From an uncultured Eubacteriales bacterium (GTDB lineage Bacteria > Bacillota > Clostridia > Oscillospirales > Oscillospiraceae): a stretch of DNA of 64,000 nucleotides. How positions within the stretch are numbered: the first letter of the stretch is position 1; each line of letters opens with the position of its first letter. The stretch is from the NCBI GenBank assembly GCA_900544765.1, contig UQWI01000011.1:31214-95213 (forward strand), in the 5' to 3' direction. Positions 27,740 to 36,496 of this stretch are shown one piece after another. The translations under genes were made by a program, and so were the position numbers. The notes beneath the pieces were generated by a model, which worked only from the letters and a program-made list of their open reading frames with translations, made no database searches and was not told the origin of the DNA.

Positions 27740-28636
27740 TCAGGCCACAGGGGCGAAGCCGACGCTTTCGAACACGGCCATGGCCTCGTCGCCGGTGAGG
27801 TAATCGAGGAAGGCCTGAGCGGCCTCCTGGTTCTCGGAGGTCTTGAGCACGGCGGCGGGGTAGATGACCTGGCCGCACATCTCGGCGGTGGCGTAGTCGA
27901 CTATTTCGAGCTCCTCGCTGTAGGCGTCGGTGCAGTAGATGACGCCGCAATCAACGCTGCCTTCCTTAATCTGAGTGGCGACTTCCTTGACGTTGGTGCC
28001 GTATGTAATCAAGCCGTTGTTGGCGAGAGTGGCTTCGTCGAGGTTGTAGTACTGGAGTATGAGCTGGGTGTACTGGCCGACGGGGACGTCGCTGTTGCCC
28101 ATGCACATGAACACGTCGCCGGCGGAGAGCAGCTCGGCGAGGTTGTCAAAGCCGGTGATGCCCTTGGGGTTGCCGTCGGGTACGCAGAGGGTGACGCGGT
28201 TCTCAAGCAGGTCTATGCGGCTGCTCTCGAGCACGAAGTCGAGGCCCTCGGTGTTGACGCTCGCGTCGGCGGTGATGTCGAGCTGATCCATCTGCTTCTG
28301 GCCCGCGCTTATGAAGAGGTCGCAGGCAGCGCCCTCCTGAATCTGAGTCTTGAGCGTGCCGGAGGAGTCAAAGTTGAACACCAGCGTCACGTTCGGGGCG
28401 ACTTCGGCGTAGAGGCCCTGAATCTCGGTCAGCGTCTCCTCCATGGAGGCGGCGGCAAAGACTACGAGCTCTACGGGCTCTCCGGCGGCTTCGCTGGGCT
28501 CCGCAGAGGGCTCAGGCTCGGCCGAAGCTTCGGTGGGGGAAGTGGTTGGGGTGCTCGCGTCGGTGCCGCAGGCGGCGAGAGCAAATACCATTGCCAGGGC
28601 CATGAGCAGGGCGAGCAGTTTTCTTGACTTTTTCAT
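27740..28636 (-). CDS. modA: molybdate-binding lipoprotein
   Basis: 298-aa periplasmic-binding protein. Signal MKKSRKLLALLMALAMVF with lipobox LAAC at about 22, then a Ser/Thr/Glu/Pro linker. The mature part begins VELVVFAAASMEETLTEI, the ModA hallmark (AASL-like oxyanion-binding serines). AAGGAGG lies 9 nt upstream. It is first of the modABC-mop group. Confidence 0.92.
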   Translation of the reverse strand: MKKSRKLLALLMALAMVFALAACGTDASTPTTSPTEASAEPEPSAEPSEAAGEPVELVVFAAASMEETLTEIQGLYAEVAPNVTLVFNFDSSGTLKTQIQEGAACDLFISAGQKQMDQLDITADASVNTEGLDFVLESSRIDLLENRVTLCVPDGNPKGITGFDNLAELLSAGDVFMCMGNSDVPVGQYTQLILQYYNLDEATLANNGLITYGTNVKEVATQIKEGSVDCGVIYCTDAYSEELEIVDYATAEMCGQVIYPAAVLKTSENQEAAQAFLDYLTGDEAMAVFESVGFAPVA

Positions 28637-28677
28637 TTTCTTTTCCTCCTTGCTGTTCGCAAAAAGTGTGTATGCAA

Positions 28678-28695
28678 AACGTGACTTTACACGTT
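28678..28695. promoter_or_regulatory. palindrome upstream of modA
   Basis: A perfect dyad AACGTG-N6-CACGTT lies about 42 nt before modA in the 67-nt gap after the MOSC-MogA gene. It could be an operator (for instance for a ModE-like protein) giving modABC separate control, or a small hairpin. Confidence 0.35.
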
Positions 28696-28722
28696 ATTGC
28701 CTGGAAAAAGTGTGATTTCCCG

Positions 28723-29655
28723 TTACCTGGCGCAGTCGTGGACTGTGTTGCGCAGCATGTCCAGCGCGTGGGGCAGCTCTTCGAGAAAGACCTCCATGCT
28801 CTCGCGCACGGCTTTCGGGCTGCCGGGCAGGTTTATAATGAGCGTCTTGCCGCGTATTACGGACACGCCGCGCGAGAACATGGCGCGTTTCGTGTACTTC
28901 ATGCTTTCGGCGCGGATTGCCTCGGCGATGCCGGGCGCGGTCCTGTCCGCAACGGCGAGAGTGGCCTCCGGCGTCTGGTCGCGGGGGGTGAAGCCCGTGC
29001 CGCCGGTGGTGAGGATGAGGTCGAGCTGGCGCTGGTCGCAGAGCCTTATGAGTTGGGCCTTGAGCGGGCCTGTGCCGTCTGCGAGCAGGAGCTTTTCCAC
29101 GACCTCGTAGCCGCGCGACTCAAGCTCCCCGACTATGGCGGGACCGGACTTGTCCTCGCGCTCGCCCGCGGCGCCCTTGTCGGAGAGGGTGATTACCGCC
29201 GCCTGATAGGGGAGGGGGGAAGTGCGCTCCACGATGGACATCTCTTCGCCGACGGTTATCGTACCGCCTTCAAGCACCCTGGCAAACACGCCCTCGCGCG
29301 GCATGATGCAGTCGCCCATGGTCTTGTAGATTGCGCAGTGGCTGTGGCACTCCTTGCCTATCTGCGTCATCTCGAGCAGCACCTCGCCGCAGCGCAGCAG
29401 AGTACCCACGGGGAGGCTGCGGAAATCAAAGCCGCTGACAACCAGGTTCTCGCCAAAGTCGCCGTAGACCACCTCCGCGCCCTTCGCGCGGAAGGCCTCT
29501 ATCTTGTCGGCGCTGAGCAGGCTGACCTGACGATGCCATTTCCCGGCGTGCGCGTCGCCGTCTATGCCCCACTCGGGAGTGAAGTGAGCGCTGTGAACAT
29601 CGCGCTTTTGGACGCCTTTTTCGGCACTGGTACATACAGCAAGTACGGTACCCAT
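28723..29655 (-). CDS. MOSC domain fused to MogA/MoaB-type molybdopterin adenylyltransferase
   Basis: 310-aa fusion. Residues about 1-140 form a MOSC domain (EWGIDGDAHAG, YGDFGENLVV, IGKECHSHCAIY with the MOSC cysteine). Residues about 150-310 form a MogA/MoaB domain (PYQAAVITLSDKGAAGEREDKSGP, TTGGTGFTPRDQTPEAT). MogA adenylates molybdopterin before metal insertion; MOSC domains handle sulfur or mature Mo enzymes. The ATG at 29655 follows GGAGG by 8 nt. It is 4 nt after moaA, inside the operon. Confidence 0.9.
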   Translation of the reverse strand: MGTVLAVCTSAEKGVQKRDVHSAHFTPEWGIDGDAHAGKWHRQVSLLSADKIEAFRAKGAEVVYGDFGENLVVSGFDFRSLPVGTLLRCGEVLLEMTQIGKECHSHCAIYKTMGDCIMPREGVFARVLEGGTITVGEEMSIVERTSPLPYQAAVITLSDKGAAGEREDKSGPAIVGELESRGYEVVEKLLLADGTGPLKAQLIRLCDQRQLDLILTTGGTGFTPRDQTPEATLAVADRTAPGIAEAIRAESMKYTKRAMFSRGVSVIRGKTLIINLPGSPKAVRESMEVFLEELPHALDMLRNTVHDCAR

Positions 29656-29659
29656 ATAA

Positions 29660-30625
29660 TTATCCTCCAATCTGTGACATGAGGCGGCACTCCGTCATCT
29701 CCTGCGGGGTGTCGAAGCAGTGCTGTCTCGGCTTACGGTATATGGTGAGGCGCATGGCCTCGAGCAGCTCTTCGTCGCTCGCGCCGCCGCGAAGCAGCGC
29801 GCGCAGGTCCGCGCCCTCGTCGAAGCAGAGGCAGGGCTTGAGCCAGCCGCGGCTCGTCACCCTGACGCGGTTGCAGCTTGCGCAAAACCTGTGGGACACG
29901 GCGTCTATCATGCCGATGGGCGCGGCAAGCTCTGCGCTCGCGTAGTAGTGAGCAGGGCCGGAGCCTATGTGCGCGTCGACCGGATGCAAATCCGGCCACG
30001 CCGCTTTGAGTATGCCGAGAGCCTCGTCGGGGCTCAGCCCGGTTTCGTTCTTACCTACGCCCATGGGCATGAGCTCTATGAAACGCACGGGTACGCCCTG
30101 CCCGGCGAAGCTGGCCAGGTCTGCAATTGTCCCGGCCGTCTCGCGCAGCAGGACGGCGTTTAGCTTGACAGGTACGCCGAGGGAGAGCATGAGCTCCATG
30201 CCCTCCATGACGGGGCCGATAACGCCGGAGCTGCCGGTTATGCTGCGCTCCAGCTCCGGGTCGGTCGTGTCAAGGCTGATGTTCACGCTGTCAAGGCCCG
30301 CTTCCGCCAGCTCTCGGCCGTAGCGGGGCAGCAGCGTACCGTTTGTCGTCACCGACACCTTCTTAACTCCGGGGACGCGCTTGAGCTCCGCCACGAACCC
30401 GGCGGCGCCGAGGCGCACCAGCGGCTCCCCGCCCGTCACGCGCACATGCTCCACGCCGAGCGTGGCGAAGAGGCGCGCAAGGCGCAGGAACTCCTCGTAG
30501 CTCAAAATGTCCCCGTGCTCGACCATGTCGCAGCCGTCGGGCATACAGTAGCGGCATCTGAGGTTGCAGCGGTCAGTTATTGAAAGGCGCAGGTAGTTTA
30601 TATCACGTCCGAATTGGTCGGTCAT
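29660..30625 (-). CDS. moaA: GTP 3',8-cyclase
   Basis: 321-aa radical SAM enzyme for the first step of molybdopterin synthesis. N-terminal cluster motif CNLRCRYC at about 20-27, GGEPLVR segment, and a C-terminal cluster motif [20 protein letters not shown]; the C-terminal tail is short of the usual double glycine but ends QIGG, which matches the conserved GG end. It overlaps moaC by 4 nt. Confidence 0.95.
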   Translation of the reverse strand: MTDQFGRDINYLRLSITDRCNLRCRYCMPDGCDMVEHGDILSYEEFLRLARLFATLGVEHVRVTGGEPLVRLGAAGFVAELKRVPGVKKVSVTTNGTLLPRYGRELAEAGLDSVNISLDTTDPELERSITGSSGVIGPVMEGMELMLSLGVPVKLNAVLLRETAGTIADLASFAGQGVPVRFIELMPMGVGKNETGLSPDEALGILKAAWPDLHPVDAHIGSGPAHYYASAELAAPIGMIDAVSHRFCASCNRVRVTSRGWLKPCLCFDEGADLRALLRGGASDEELLEAMRLTIYRKPRQHCFDTPQEMTECRLMSQIGG

Positions 30626-31104
30626 TTCTCGTCACCATAGTAGAAGTCCCCGCTCTTGCCGCCGTGCTTTTCCACGAGGTGGACGCTCAGGATTTCCATG
30701 GAGCGGTCGACGGCCTTGCACATATCGTATACAGTCAGCAGCGCCACGCTCGCGCCGGTGAGCGCCTCCATCTCGACGCCGGTCTTGCCGTCGCATTTGA
30801 CGGAGCACACGGCGCGGACCGCGCTCTCTTCATCGAGCAGTTCCAGCTCGACCTTCACGCTGGTGAGCAGCAGCGTGTGGCACAGAGGGATGAGCTCGGC
30901 GGTTTTCTTCGCAGCCATGATACCGGCGACCTGAGCGACGCCGAGGACGTCGCCCTTCTTCATACGTCCGGCCTTCACAAGCTCGAAGCACTCGCGGGAC
31001 ATGCGTATGCGCCCCTCGGCCACGGCGCGGCGGGACGTGACGTCCTTCGCCCCTACGTCGACCATGAGCGCGTTGCCGTGCTCGTCGATGTGAGTAAAGC
31101 CCAT
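30622..31104 (-). CDS. moaC: cyclic pyranopterin monophosphate synthase
   Basis: 160 aa, the usual MoaC length. Start [18 protein letters not shown] at 31104 overlaps the stop of the molybdopterin-binding gene (TGATG). Conserved segments [15 protein letters not shown] and [23 protein letters not shown] contain the active-site His, Glu and Asp. It acts just after MoaA. No MoaD/MoaE genes are seen in the window. Confidence 0.95.
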   Translation of the reverse strand: MGFTHIDEHGNALMVDVGAKDVTSRRAVAEGRIRMSRECFELVKAGRMKKGDVLGVAQVAGIMAAKKTAELIPLCHTLLLTSVKVELELLDEESAVRAVCSVKCDGKTGVEMEALTGASVALLTVYDMCKAVDRSMEILSVHLVEKHGGKSGDFYYGDEK

Positions 31105-32129
31105 CACTGCCACCTGCCGAAGCCGCAGTTGGGGAAGTGGCACACTTTGCAGTTGAGACACAGGCCGCCGTTGCCGAGCCCTGCGAGCATGTCCGCCGTC
31201 ACCGGCTCGTCGGCGAGCAGGTAGGGCAGGACGATGTCGAAGATGGTGCGCTTGGCGTACATGACGCAGCCGGGCAGGCCACAGATGGGACGCCCGTCGG
31301 CGGTATATGCGAGCAGGAACATGGCTCCGGGCAGCACGGGGGCGCCGTAGGAGACGATGTTTGCGCCGGTGTTCTTTATGGCCAGAGGCGTCTTGTCGTC
31401 GGGGTCGACGCTCATGCCGCCGGTGCACAGCACCATGTCCACGCCGTCGGCGAGCATTTTGTTTATGATGCCGGTAATCTTCTCGTGGTCGTCGTTCGAG
31501 ACCTCGTGCGCGGCCATTTCGCAGCCGAACTGCGCCATCTTTTCGACGATGACGGGCGTGAACGTGTCCTCAATACGCCCGTAGTAGACCTCGTTGCCGG
31601 TGGTGACGAGCCCGAAGCGCTTGGGCTTTATCTCCGCGAGGCGCAGCAGAGGCGCATCCCCGGCGACGGCCTTCGCCCGGGCCATGGCCTCCTTTTCAAT
31701 GACGAGCGGGATGATGCGCGTGCCGCAGAGCTTGTCGCCGGCCTTGACGGCCACGCCGCCGGGGCGGGTAGCTATCATCATGCGGCCGAAGGAATTCACG
31801 GCGCGCAGCCTCTCGCGGTCGACGAGGAACAGCCCGTCGCGCTCGGCGGTCAGCTCTATCTTGCCCTCCTTGGGCTTCGAGGCGCTCATACCCTCGTTCA
31901 TGCACATGTCGCGCAGAATCTCGGCGGCCTCGTCCTCGTGAAGCATGCTGTCGTCGTTTTCCCAGACATATATGTTGTCCTTGCCCACGCTGAGCAGCAC
32001 GGGTATGTCCTCGGGCTGGATTATATGGCCCTTACGGAACACGGCGTCCTTTGTAACCCCTTTGATTATCTGAGTAATATCGTGACACAGTACCATTCCG
32101 ACCGCGTCTTCGGTTTTGACGAGCTGCAT
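31104..32129 (-). CDS. molybdopterin-binding protein (MoeA/CinA-like), Cys-rich C-terminus
   Basis: 341-aa protein with a MoCF-type molybdopterin-binding domain in the C-terminal half ([50 protein letters not shown]). The N-terminal half is shorter than in classical MoeA. The last 20 residues hold three Cys ([13 protein letters not shown] gives four), an uncommon tail that might bind a metal. Family members of this type are found next to XdhC and MobA-like genes in Clostridia and probably serve metal insertion into the cofactor. Confidence 0.82.
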   Translation of the reverse strand: MQLVKTEDAVGMVLCHDITQIIKGVTKDAVFRKGHIIQPEDIPVLLSVGKDNIYVWENDDSMLHEDEAAEILRDMCMNEGMSASKPKEGKIELTAERDGLFLVDRERLRAVNSFGRMMIATRPGGVAVKAGDKLCGTRIIPLVIEKEAMARAKAVAGDAPLLRLAEIKPKRFGLVTTGNEVYYGRIEDTFTPVIVEKMAQFGCEMAAHEVSNDDHEKITGIINKMLADGVDMVLCTGGMSVDPDDKTPLAIKNTGANIVSYGAPVLPGAMFLLAYTADGRPICGLPGCVMYAKRTIFDIVLPYLLADEPVTADMLAGLGNGGLCLNCKVCHFPNCGFGRWQ

Positions 32130-32203
32130 TAGACTTCATCTCCATTTAGTATTTAGCTGATTTAATCTTCTCGCAAACTACGTTTGTGCGCTCTGCGCGC
32201 GTT

Positions 32204-33202
32204 TTAACCTGCGCTGTGTCCGGCGCGCACGGCTATGAGCTGGGCGGCGATGGATATGGCTATCTCCGCCGGGGTCTCCGCGCCTATGTCCAGGCCGATG
32301 GGTGTCGTGACGAGGCCGCAGTCGGCCTCGGATATGCCGTAGTTCTCTATAAGCTGCTTCCTAACTCCCGCCGCTTTGGCGCGGGAGCCGATGACGCCGA
32401 CGTAGTACGGCCTGAGCGGCAGCACCTGCGCCTGTACCACGGTGTCGAAGGCGTGGCCGCGCGTCATAACGCAGACATAGTCCTCGCCGGTTATGCTCAC
32501 GCTCGCGGCGATGTCGTTGAAGTCAATGAGTTTTATCTCCTCGGCGGTCGGGAACAGCTCCCGCCGCGTGAAGTCCGGCCTGTCGTCCATGACGACGCAG
32601 CGGAAGCCGATGTTTGTGAGTACGGGCTCCAGCGCCTGCGCCACATGTCCGCCTCCGAATATGTACACGCGGCCGGAAGAGTTTATCTGCTCGGCAAACA
32701 CGTCGTACCCGCCGTCCTGCACACGCTGGGGGCGGCCGCTGAGATGCGGCAGCAGCCATTCGGGCGCGCCGACTTTGTCCACAACGGAGAGCTTGCCGCC
32801 GTTTTTGAGGTCGGTAAGCAGCCAGAAGCTCTCGCCGCGGCTGAAGCGCTCAGCAGCCTCGCCGCAGACGGCTATGGCATTTTCATCGCCGGCCGGTATG
32901 TAGTGGAAGAAAACCTTGACGTCGCCGCCGCAAATCATGCCCAGGTTCTGCACATCGTCCTTCGTGAGCGTGAAGTCGTGCTCTAGCGAGGCCTTTTTCG
33001 CAAGCTGCTCTGCGGCGATGTGCTCGCTGCGGTACTCCACCGCGCCGCCGCCTATCGTGCCGCAGACGCGGCCTTCGCGGCCGACAAGCATCCTCGCGCC
33101 CGCGCCGCGAGGAGTCGCGCCGGAGGATGCAATAACCGTGACTAGGATTAAATCTTCGCCGGAGCGTAGCTTTTCACCCATAATCTTCAACAGCTTTTTC
33201 AT
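32204..33202 (-). CDS. xdhC: XdhC/CoxI-family molybdenum hydroxylase maturation protein
   Basis: 332-aa protein with an N-terminal XdhC/CoxI domain (VTVIASSGATPRGAGARMLV, GTIGGGAVEYRSE, CGGDVKVFFHYI) and a C-terminal Rossmann-like XdhC_C domain (VYIFGGGHVAQALEPV, VVMDDRPDFTRRELFP). XdhC binds and sulfurates the cofactor for xanthine-dehydrogenase-type enzymes. The structural genes for such an enzyme lie at 36.5-40.2 kb. It overlaps the next upstream gene by 4 nt. Confidence 0.92.
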   Translation of the reverse strand: MKKLLKIMGEKLRSGEDLILVTVIASSGATPRGAGARMLVGREGRVCGTIGGGAVEYRSEHIAAEQLAKKASLEHDFTLTKDDVQNLGMICGGDVKVFFHYIPAGDENAIAVCGEAAERFSRGESFWLLTDLKNGGKLSVVDKVGAPEWLLPHLSGRPQRVQDGGYDVFAEQINSSGRVYIFGGGHVAQALEPVLTNIGFRCVVMDDRPDFTRRELFPTAEEIKLIDFNDIAASVSITGEDYVCVMTRGHAFDTVVQAQVLPLRPYYVGVIGSRAKAAGVRKQLIENYGISEADCGLVTTPIGLDIGAETPAEIAISIAAQLIAVRAGHSAG

Positions 33203-34215
33203 ATTTTCACGCCTCTTCCTTCTATGAGAGTGGCTATTTTTTCCGCCGCGATGCGGCGCATATCGTGCTTTTTAATTGCCTCCGGCGTGGCGCATTTACC
33301 GGCGCTGGCCTCAAAGCGCTCTGCGAGCGTGCACGGCCTGTCCTCGATGAAGAGCTTGTCCGCCAGGTACACCACGGCGGCTTCGTCGAGCGTTTTGCCG
33401 TCGTGGCTGTGGTGCAGGCGCACGAGCTCTGCAAGCTCCCCATAGCCCAGCTCCGCGAGCCAGCCTGCGCCGTCCTCCGGGTGCCTGGGATGCGCGCGGG
33501 CTATGTCATGCAGGTACGCGGCGGCGCGCACACGCCGGGCGTCCATGCCGAGCGCCGCAGCCAATTCTGACGCCTTACCGGCTACGGCGGCGCAGTGGCG
33601 GATTACACGCCCCGGCGTTCCGGCCGCGTGAAGCAGCGCCAAACAGAGCGCGTCGTTCGGCTCTGGGTGCGGCGCCACGCCGATGCGCGCCGGATGTCCG
33701 CCGTCCAACTCCGCATATGAGCCGTAGGGTATCTTTATCATGCCTGCGCCCAGGCTGTCCAGGTACAGGCGTATGGCGCTCGCGTGGGATACGATTGCGA
33801 GCGTACCGCCGCCATGCGAAGCGGCTTCGTCCAGCGCCAGCTTGAAGCGCGCGAGCACTTCGGCGTCCGGCTCGGCGCCGGGCATGGGCAGATAACGCTC
33901 GACTGCGCGCCGCGCGTACAGCTCCGGGTAACGCGCGCGTATCTCATCAAATGTGAGGCCGTCCCACTCGCCGGCGTCCTGCTCGGCCAGGCCGTCAATC
34001 ACCGTTATCGGGCGGCGCAGCGCCTGCGCCGTCTGCACGGCGCGCGAGAGCGGGCTTGAGTACACCGCCTCAACCATCCCGGAGAGCTCCGCGCCGAGCA
34101 GCACGGCCTGCATGCGTCCAACGGCGCCGAGCGGCAGCTCCGTGCGGCCGAGGCACATGCTCGAGCCGGCAGGGAAGTCAGGCTTACCGTGCCGTATCAA
34201 ATAAATTTTCCGCAT
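33199..34215 (-). CDS. histidine phosphatase fused to HD domain
   Basis: 338-aa two-domain protein. Residues about 1-185 are a histidine phosphatase of the CobC/phosphoglycerate-mutase type: RHGKP at 8-12, SSPLSRAVQTAQAL, and the second His in AIVSHASAIRLYL. Residues about 195-338 are an HD hydrolase (RHCAAVAGKASELA ... AAYLHDIARAHPRHPE ... LHHSHDGK). It overlaps the NTP-transferase gene by 19 nt and xdhC by 4, so it belongs to the molybdenum operon. A role in processing a cofactor or nucleotide phosphate is inferred from position only. Confidence 0.85.
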   Translation of the reverse strand: MRKIYLIRHGKPDFPAGSSMCLGRTELPLGAVGRMQAVLLGAELSGMVEAVYSSPLSRAVQTAQALRRPITVIDGLAEQDAGEWDGLTFDEIRARYPELYARRAVERYLPMPGAEPDAEVLARFKLALDEAASHGGGTLAIVSHASAIRLYLDSLGAGMIKIPYGSYAELDGGHPARIGVAPHPEPNDALCLALLHAAGTPGRVIRHCAAVAGKASELAAALGMDARRVRAAAYLHDIARAHPRHPEDGAGWLAELGYGELAELVRLHHSHDGKTLDEAAVVYLADKLFIEDRPCTLAERFEASAGKCATPEAIKKHDMRRIAAEKIATLIEGRGVKI

Positions 34216-35138
34216 TTGAAAAGGTCTGCAAAGTATGCGTCAAACTGCTCTTCGGCAAAACTCTGTATCGCGCCCTGGTAGCGGCGATACCGGTCAAGGA
34301 GACGGCTCGCCTCGTCGGTCAGCGTGCTTCGGCCTCCGTTTGCCCCGCCCTGGGAGCGGAGTACGAGCGTACATCCAAGCTGCTGCTCGAGGTTGTGTAT
34401 TAGCTTCCAGCCCGTCGAGTAGGACACCTGCATCCTCTGGCAGGCTTCGCGCACGGACCGGGTCTCATCCGTGAGCATGAGCAGCATGGCCATGCGCTTA
34501 TCAAAAAACGGTGTCTCACGCGACAGGTTCACGCTCGCTTCGGGGCGTATAAGCTGCGAATTGTGGTACTTGAGCAGGCGGCTGTAGTCCTCTGGGGTGT
34601 CCGCGTCATACAAGGTACCCGCGTCTTTGACGGGGACGCGCTTCATTGTGCAACCGCAGCGCTCGAGAGCGCCCTTCAGGCCGCCTTCGCCGCTGTCGGC
34701 GAGTATGTCCTCAAAATAGTTCGAGCAGATGAGTATGGGGTGGCCGGTCCTGCCGCTGCACATGGGGCAGGCCAGCCCGGAGCCGGATTCCAGCAGGGCG
34801 CGGACCGTGTTCACCGTGAACAGCGGAATATCCACCGGCGTAAACAGCACCGCGTCGCACTTGCCTGCGAGATAGCTGAGGCCTATTTTCACCGAGTCAA
34901 ACATCTGCGTGTGCTCGTAGTCCTCGTTGCGCAGGAAAATGATGCTGTTGCCGGACAGATGCCGCTCAAGCTCCTGGGCGCGGCAGCCGGTGACCATTAC
35001 AATACGGCTGATTCCAGCCTGCCGGAAGGTGGACACAACCCGCTGCGCTATGGATATGGTTCCCAAATTCAGCATGGGCTTGAACTCACCCATTCGAGAG
35101 CTCATCCCCGCCGCTGTTATTAATGCCGCACATGTCAT
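34197..35138 (-). CDS. MobA/MocA-like nucleotidyltransferase fused to ModE-like HTH domain
   Basis: 313-aa fusion. Residues about 1-195 are a MobA-like NTP transferase (ALITAAGMSSRMGEFKPML, FTPVDIPLF as the metal-binding DxD-like site, GRTGHPILI), the kind that adds CMP or GMP to molybdopterin. Residues about 210-300 are a LysR/ModE-like winged helix (RMAMLLMLTDETRSVREACQRMQVSYSTGWKLI, GGANGGRSTLT matches ModE). ATG at 35138 has a GGTGAGG site very close; a GTG at 35147 is the alternative. It is first in the operon and lies beside a strong inverted repeat, so autoregulation is likely. Confidence 0.88.
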   Translation of the reverse strand: MTCAALITAAGMSSRMGEFKPMLNLGTISIAQRVVSTFRQAGISRIVMVTGCRAQELERHLSGNSIIFLRNEDYEHTQMFDSVKIGLSYLAGKCDAVLFTPVDIPLFTVNTVRALLESGSGLACPMCSGRTGHPILICSNYFEDILADSGEGGLKGALERCGCTMKRVPVKDAGTLYDADTPEDYSRLLKYHNSQLIRPEASVNLSRETPFFDKRMAMLLMLTDETRSVREACQRMQVSYSTGWKLIHNLEQQLGCTLVLRSQGGANGGRSTLTDEASRLLDRYRRYQGAIQSFAEEQFDAYFADLFKCGKFI

Positions 35139-35176
35139 AGACCTCACCGCCAGAACAGAGCATCGAATTGTTTTTG

Positions 35177-35223
35177 AATTTTAGTCACACATAAATTTTA
35201 TGGAGAGCGACTAAAATTGTCAA
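35177..35223 (-). promoter_or_regulatory. promoter and operator of the molybdenum operon
   Basis: On the - strand: TTGACA (35223-35218), 17-bp spacer, TAAAAT (35200-35195), close to consensus. A perfect 10-bp inverted repeat, AATTTTAGTC (35177-35186) and GACTAAAATT (35209-35218), flanks the -10 with about 32 bp between arm centres, three helical turns. A second TTGACA lies a little upstream. This is well placed for a dimeric repressor; the ModE-like domain of the first gene is the best candidate. Confidence 0.75.
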
Positions 35224-35358
35224 GCGAAAATGTCAAAATTGTAACTATTGCTGCAATATTTACATTCCGTGTCGCTAAATACCGTCAATGTTCAACATGT
35301 TAGACAACAAAACCCCGGCGTACCGTATGAACGCCTTCGGGTCAAAATATTCTGAGTT

Positions 35359-36039
35359 TCACCGCTCTTCCACAAAAATGCGGTTGCTGTCCAGTGTTGT
35401 GTCGAGCGCCTCCCACGGGAAGCTGCTTTCCAGGGCGTGCAGCTGTTCTTTTATGAGCTGGAAATCGCTGTCGCCTATGCAGAGGATTCTCCTATATATT
35501 TCAATTGAGAGCTCGCTTATCTGGTGATAGCCGAGGCCGTAGCTGTTGTTGGCTACATAAAGCCGCACGATGTTGTCGAAAGCGAGCGAGGCCATGGTTT
35601 CAAAGCAGTCCAAAGCAGTGGGCTCGGAGGGGAAGCCCTCGTCGAAATAGAGAATCTGGGCCTGAGAGAATATGAATTCACTCAAATTCGCTGAGTTGAG
35701 CAGTCTCGAAGCGTCGATGTTGAAGCGCAGGAATTTTTCGTCCGCCTCCATCTTGTAGAGATATATCTCGCCGCCAAAGAAGTATTTGGTGTACATCAGA
35801 GTACCGGGAGGGGAGGCCGCCTCCGCCGCGGCGTTGTTTTTCTTTATCGTGTCCTCGTATATGGTCCGCAGTATATTTTCCTTGTTTTTGAAATGGTAGT
35901 GAATAGAACCCTGGTTCACCCTGGCGGCTTTGCAAATATCTACAAAGGTGGTTTTATCGAATCCCTTTTCATAAAAAAGACCTCTGCAGGCGTCAATTAT
36001 GCTGCTTCTAGTTTCTATACCAGTCTGATACTCGGACAT
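35359..36039 (-). CDS. TetR/AcrR-family transcriptional regulator
   Basis: 226-aa regulator. HTH at about 10-55 (SIIDACRGLFYEKGFDKTTFVDICKAARVNQGSIHYHFKNKENIL). The ligand domain is not assignable. It is divergent from the molybdenum hydroxylase genes and separated from them by about 265 nt with an operator-like dyad, so it probably controls them and itself. Confidence 0.92.
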   Translation of the reverse strand: MSEYQTGIETRSSIIDACRGLFYEKGFDKTTFVDICKAARVNQGSIHYHFKNKENILRTIYEDTIKKNNAAAEAASPPGTLMYTKYFFGGEIYLYKMEADEKFLRFNIDASRLLNSANLSEFIFSQAQILYFDEGFPSEPTALDCFETMASLAFDNIVRLYVANNSYGLGYHQISELSIEIYRRILCIGDSDFQLIKEQLHALESSFPWEALDTTLDSNRIFVEER

Positions 36040-36098
36040 AGTTAAACTCCGTTCCTGAACGAATTGTATTTAAAAGCAAACCGATATTATACCGAGTT

Positions 36099-36115
36099 GT
36101 ATTCAATTATAATAC
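36099..36115. promoter_or_regulatory. candidate TetR-type operator
   Basis: A GTATT-N7-AATAC dyad (17 bp) lies about 60 nt upstream of the TetR-family start. A related TTGTATT half-site is repeated at about 36064. Size and position fit TetR-family operators. Confidence 0.4.
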
Positions 36116-36214
36116 GCTTAGCCAAATTTGTCAACTTTTTCGTCATAGTAATTAAACCTCGGCATTCCTATTTGTTGCAATCCCTGAATGTTAACTGTTA
36201 GGCAATCATTCGCG

Positions 36215-36243
36215 TTGACATGGTTAATTATCTGTCGTACTAT
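36215..36243 (+). promoter_or_regulatory. promoter of the molybdenum hydroxylase operon
   Basis: TTGACA (36215-36220), exactly 17 bp, then TACTAT (36238-36243), about 62 nt upstream of the small Cys-rich gene. The rest of the 265-nt divergent region is AT-rich and holds the TetR-type dyad. Confidence 0.7.
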
Positions 36244-36305
36244 TTATGCGTACACAAATTTGGTTATACATAAAATTCACAAGACGAGCTCCGAGGAGGG
36301 ACTAG

Positions 36306-36476
36306 ATGCAGGGCAACGAAGAAGAAAAAAGGTGCTCCGAGCTGGCTGACATAGCCTTCAACTGTGAGGGAAAATGCAGAATCTGCCCGTTCCCGGGCTT
36401 TAACTGTGCGCAGCACCAGATGCAATCTGAAAAAATGACCAAGCCGAAGAAGATCAACGAAAAAACCCAAAACTAA
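36306..36476 (+). CDS. small cysteine-rich protein
   Basis: 56-aa protein with a near-perfect ribosome site (AGGAGGG, 5 nt before ATG). Five Cys at 10, 20, 24, 27 and 34 (spacing C-x9-C-x3-C-x2-C-x6-C; core CEGKCRICPFPGFNC) suggest a metal or Fe-S/zinc site. The tail is Lys-rich. It is the first gene after the promoter at 36215 and ends 20 nt before the FAD subunit gene, so it should be co-expressed with the molybdenum hydroxylase. I do not recognise the family. Confidence 0.75.
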   Translation: MQGNEEEKRCSELADIAFNCEGKCRICPFPGFNCAQHQMQSEKMTKPKKINEKTQN

Positions 36477-36496
36477 GAAAGATGTAGGTGAAAGTA

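Noticed and set aside
31104..31428. A 108-residue N-terminal extension of MoaC.
   Set aside because: It overlaps the molybdopterin-binding gene in another frame and has low-complexity Arg/His composition; the MGFTH start at 31104 fits the family.
31104..35138. A selenium-dependent molybdenum hydroxylase system.
   Set aside because: The xdhC and mobA-like genes fit, but no yqeB-type or selenium genes are present in the window.
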